Under the pieces are notes generated by a model. That model was not told the origin of the DNA, made no database searches, and saw only the letters and a list, made by a program, of their open reading frames with translations. Position numbers and translations under genes: made by a program. Below, piece by piece: positions 57,364 through 61,061 of a DNA stretch of 61,061 nt (position 1 is the stretch's first letter; each line of letters begins with the position of its first letter). The DNA is from Verrucomicrobiaceae bacterium (GTDB taxonomy: Bacteria; Verrucomicrobiota; Verrucomicrobiia; Verrucomicrobiales; DEV007), in assembly GCA_024229495.1 (NCBI GenBank), contig JAAESJ010000181.1, positions 1 to 61,061 on the forward strand, written 5' to 3'.

Positions 57364-58482
57364 TTACGTGAGTTCCACGGTCATGTTTTGCTCTTGCGAC
57401 TGCAGGGCAGCCGCAAAAAGATGATGGCTTGCAAGTGCTTCAGCCGGCGTCACGCATCCAAACCGGTCGCCAAGTTCACCGTCGCGCTCGGCAAAGTATG
57501 CCGCCCACATTTGCATCAACACGTCAGGGAATCCCGGCTCAAAAATCCCCCCGGTGATGGTTTTGAAGGCAGTGGAGAATCCCAGGTCAACCCGCTTCCA
57601 TTGCTGCTCATTTCCGCGTGAGAAGAGCCACAGTGTTCGCGGCTGTTTGGTATTGAACCTGGCACCCCCTTCAGTGCCAAGCACGTCGATAAACCAGCTG
57701 TCCGTCTCACCCGGAGCCATCCGCTTCATCTCGAAACGTAAGGGTATATCCTCAGCATCATCGCATCCAACCCAGGTATGTAACAGGGCATTATCCCACG
57801 TGTCACAGGGTCCCCCGGGGCGCTCGGGATAGCCCTTCTGGAGCTGTGCGTAAACGGACTTCGGATGCCACCCGAGGCGAAAAGGAACATGACACACATG
57901 CATGCCGAGGTCACCCATCACCCCTATATCCCCGCAGATGGCCGACTGGCGCTTCCAGTTTGTCGCCTTCTCGGGATCCAAGTCACTACTGTGATGAAAC
58001 CCCGAGCGCACTTCAAGAATACGACCCAGTTCACCCGATTGGGCAACACTCACCACACGTTGGGCTCCGGGAAAGAACGGGAATTCTGAACTGCAGCGCA
58101 CAAACCGCCCTGAGGTTTGCGCAGCAGAGGCAATTTGCTGTGCGGCCGCAAGATCAATGCCGAATGGTTTCTCGGCCAGCAGATCTTTGCCCGCCTCCAG
58201 GACATCCAGATAAATGCGCTCATGCAAGTTGTGTGGAACAGCGACATAAACAACGTCAATGTCCTGATCTGCCAGGAGTTCCCTGTAATCGGCGGTCAGC
58301 AGCTTAATGTCCGGAACCTGCCTAAACCATTCAAGCGCCTTGGGATCCAAGTCCGCCACTGCCCTCAACCTCGGCCTAACGTTGCTGTCATTAATCGCAA
58401 ACCAACGCCCGAAGGCACTGGCAACCTCGCGGCCCATGAGCCCCCCACCAATCACTCCTACATTCACCTCTCCGGCCATCAT
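57364..58482 (-). CDS. Gfo/Idh/MocA oxidoreductase (cytosolic)
   Basis: 372 residues; its ATG overlaps the upstream aldolase stop by one base (TAATG). Unlike the family member at 41.5 kb it has no Tat signal. NVGVIGGGLMGREVASAFGR is an intact NAD(P) loop, VVYVAVPHNLHERIYLDVLE follows, then LLAEKPFGIDLAAAQQIA (EKP motif) and the beta domain with GDLGMHVCHVPFRLGW. It oxidises or reduces a sugar or cyclitol hydroxyl. Two bases separate its stop from the kinase start, so all three genes are translated together. Confidence 0.94.
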   Translation of the reverse strand: MMAGEVNVGVIGGGLMGREVASAFGRWFAINDSNVRPRLRAVADLDPKALEWFRQVPDIKLLTADYRELLADQDIDVVYVAVPHNLHERIYLDVLEAGKDLLAEKPFGIDLAAAQQIASAAQTSGRFVRCSSEFPFFPGAQRVVSVAQSGELGRILEVRSGFHHSSDLDPEKATNWKRQSAICGDIGVMGDLGMHVCHVPFRLGWHPKSVYAQLQKGYPERPGGPCDTWDNALLHTWVGCDDAEDIPLRFEMKRMAPGETDSWFIDVLGTEGGARFNTKQPRTLWLFSRGNEQQWKRVDLGFSTAFKTITGGIFEPGFPDVLMQMWAAYFAERDGELGDRFGCVTPAEALASHHLFAAALQSQEQNMTVELT

Positions 58483-59318
58483 TACTTCCGTTTTAAAAAT
58501 TGCTGCGCATCCACCGCTGAAGCCCCGTCATGCACAACCGCCATTAGTGCTGACGTAATGCCGCCAGGATTCTCGTGCTGTATGACATTACGCCCATAGA
58601 CAATCCCGGCCACCCCCTGGTTGATGAGCTCCTCTGTACGCTTGAGGATTTCCTCGTCGGAAACCTTCCCCCCTCCTCTCACCAATACCGGCACATCACC
58701 GGCAATCTCCACTACTCGGTGATAAACCGAGACATCGTCGGTCGGATCCGCCTTTACAATGTCAGCTCCCAGTTCAACCGCCTGCCGAACTAGGGGAAGT
58801 ATTTTTTCCTCATCGCCGTCTACCATGTATCCTCCCGCCTCTTCATTCGCACGGAACACTAGGGGTTCAACCATCATGGGGATTCCGTAATAATCGCATT
58901 CAGGCTTAAGCTCCAGGATGTTATCAATACACTGGGTGTGTACCTCCGGTGCTCCCGGAATCTGGAATAAGTTCACGCATACGCATGCGGCATCCAACTG
59001 GACGGCCTGCAGGGCCGCGTCAGCAATCATGCTGCTGAACGTGCAGTCCGGTAATTGCTTGCCATAAATATTGGCAACATCCACCCGCAAAACCAGAGAC
59101 GGCTTGCCCCGTCCCCGAATGGACTGCAAATGCCGGGCCTGGCCTACCGTCAGCTGCACCGCATCGGGTGCCGCCTCAACCACTGTTGCAATGGCTCCTG
59201 CCGCATCCTCAATACTGCTGAGGAAGCCATGCTGGTTAAAAAAACCATGATCAATGGCGACATCGAAACAACGACCTGACTTGGCATTAAATAATCGATT
59301 TAGTCGGTAAGCTTTCAT
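58482..59318 (-). CDS. class I aldolase, DhnA/FbaB-LsrF-like
   Basis: 278 residues from ATG 59318; an upstream in-frame start would add nine residues. TIM barrel of the DeoC/FbaB family: GRCFDVAIDHGFFNQ at the front, a Schiff-base-type Lys in GADIVKADPTDD, PVLVRGGGKVSDEEIL (phosphate loop), and AGIVYGRNVIQHENP near the end. It splits a ketose phosphate (or related phospho-sugar) into two smaller pieces. It is the first gene of the aldolase-oxidoreductase-kinase operon, 73 bases after the rRNA terminator. The substrate is unknown. Confidence 0.9.
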   Translation of the reverse strand: MKAYRLNRLFNAKSGRCFDVAIDHGFFNQHGFLSSIEDAAGAIATVVEAAPDAVQLTVGQARHLQSIRGRGKPSLVLRVDVANIYGKQLPDCTFSSMIADAALQAVQLDAACVCVNLFQIPGAPEVHTQCIDNILELKPECDYYGIPMMVEPLVFRANEEAGGYMVDGDEEKILPLVRQAVELGADIVKADPTDDVSVYHRVVEIAGDVPVLVRGGGKVSDEEILKRTEELINQGVAGIVYGRNVIQHENPGGITSALMAVVHDGASAVDAQQFLKRK

Positions 59319-59390
59319 TTTGTAATATTCCCATATTCTAACCACGTTGGAACCAATTTCTCAACTCCCATTCTCTGCCCCATTAAATAA

Positions 59391-59426
59391 AAAATGCCCA
59401 TCCCGCCGAAACGGAAAGGGCATTTT
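59391..59426 (-). terminator. rho-independent terminator of the rRNA operon
   Basis: AAAATGCCC pairs with GGGCATTTT around an inner CCG-TTT-CGG hairpin. On the minus strand a T-rich tract follows (59381-59390). It lies directly after the 5S gene. Confidence 0.92.
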
Positions 59427-59459
59427 GCTCTCCACCCTGCAAATGAGGAAGGAGATAAT

Positions 59460-59574
59460 TCTGGCAACGACCTACTCTCACGCGACCTTTCGTCGCACTA
59501 CCATCGGCGCTACAGCGTTTCACTTCCGTGTTCGGGATGGGAACGGGTGGTTCCACTGTGCTGTGATCACCAGA
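59460..59574 (-). rRNA. rrf: 5S ribosomal RNA
   Basis: On the minus strand the sequence starts TCTGGTGATCACAGCACAG and ends GTCGTTGCCAGA, with the two ends pairing. It contains the conserved CCCATCCCGAACACGG loop and CGATGGTAGT. The length is about 115 nt. The ends are placed by pairing and may be off by a few bases. Confidence 0.95.
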
Positions 59575-59827
59575 GTCCACGCCTTGAAGCCGACTCTCCT
59601 TTGTTTTTATGGAGAGCCATCAAGTCGCGACCTCTGCTGATCAACCATTGCCATGGTTGATTGGAGAATCCTTGTTAACAGATATACTTTCAAAGAACAG
59701 ACAACGGAATCAGAAAATCCAATTCACTGACATCTGCATACGGGTAGAACCGTCCGAATATTACTTTCCAGAGTCCCGGCCAAACGGCACGGGTTAATCT
59801 CACGAAATCCGTGAGAACGGAGGATTG
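59575..59827 (-). other. 23S-5S spacer
   Basis: About 250 bases between 23S and 5S. No tRNA gene is visible. Confidence 0.7.

Positions 59828-61061
<1,234 letters not shown>

Noticed and set aside
56354-59318. Sulfoquinovose (sulfo-EMP) operon
   Set aside because: A kinase and a class I aldolase are present, but the aldolase does not resemble YihT closely, and no isomerase, sulfo-sugar transporter or SLA reductase is nearby.

Overview
The window looks like a chromosomal piece of a Gram-negative, probably marine member of the Verrucomicrobiota (an Opitutae/Puniceicoccales-like lineage is my best guess). This is inferred from gene content, not from a tree. The content includes DUF1501 and DUF1593 proteins, an FG-GAP/ASPIC-UnbV protein, lamin-tail/CotH giants, Tat-exported Gfo/Idh/MocA oxidoreductases, a DUF1080 protein, type II pseudopilin-like proteins, and McsA-McsB-ClpC outside Firmicutes. 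GC is moderate, genes lie on both strands, and strong Shine-Dalgarno sequences are rare.

Left part (1-11.4 kb): tRNA-Ser(CGA), an SHD1-like membrane protein, a GYF_2-domain membrane protein, a DUF1593 + DUF1501 pair, cysS, and a 1370-residue secreted protein built around three copies of one beta-sandwich module. Next (11.7-20.9 kb) come an STN-like lipoprotein, a glycosyltransferase, the clpC-mcsB-mcsA protein-arginine-phosphorylation cluster, ilvE, a LolD-like ABC ATPase preceded by a hexanucleotide array of about 14 copies, then trmL, rpmA and rplU.

Middle (21-45 kb): a LysR regulator, a HAD phosphatase, an FG-GAP/ASPIC protein, carB, a kexin/furin-like secreted protease with P domain, PKD and lamin-tail modules, a pseudopilin, a PHP histidinol-phosphatase overlapping a divergent dihydropteroate synthase, a decayed sulfatase, rpmB, lysA, a secreted His/Cys protein that may be clan-CD-like, bioB, a second secreted protein of unknown function, a Tat Gfo/Idh/MocA protein, a strong terminator, a DUF2207 protein lacking its ectodomain, and DUF1080.

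Right part (45-61 kb): a broken secreted-protein gene, a 1310-residue CotH-kinase/lamin-tail protein sharing a module with the 1370-residue protein, trxB, a beta-propeller protein, a tandem LOG-fold protein, parE, an HtrA-type protease, a tightly packed aldolase/oxidoreductase/PfkB-kinase operon, and the end of an rRNA operon (5S and the 3' part of 23S, minus strand).

Overall this is a housekeeping backbone (translation, amino-acid, pyrimidine and cofactor synthesis, protein quality control) interspersed with large exported proteins and with remnants of decayed secreted enzymes. No phage, IS element, CRISPR array or obvious defence island is visible.
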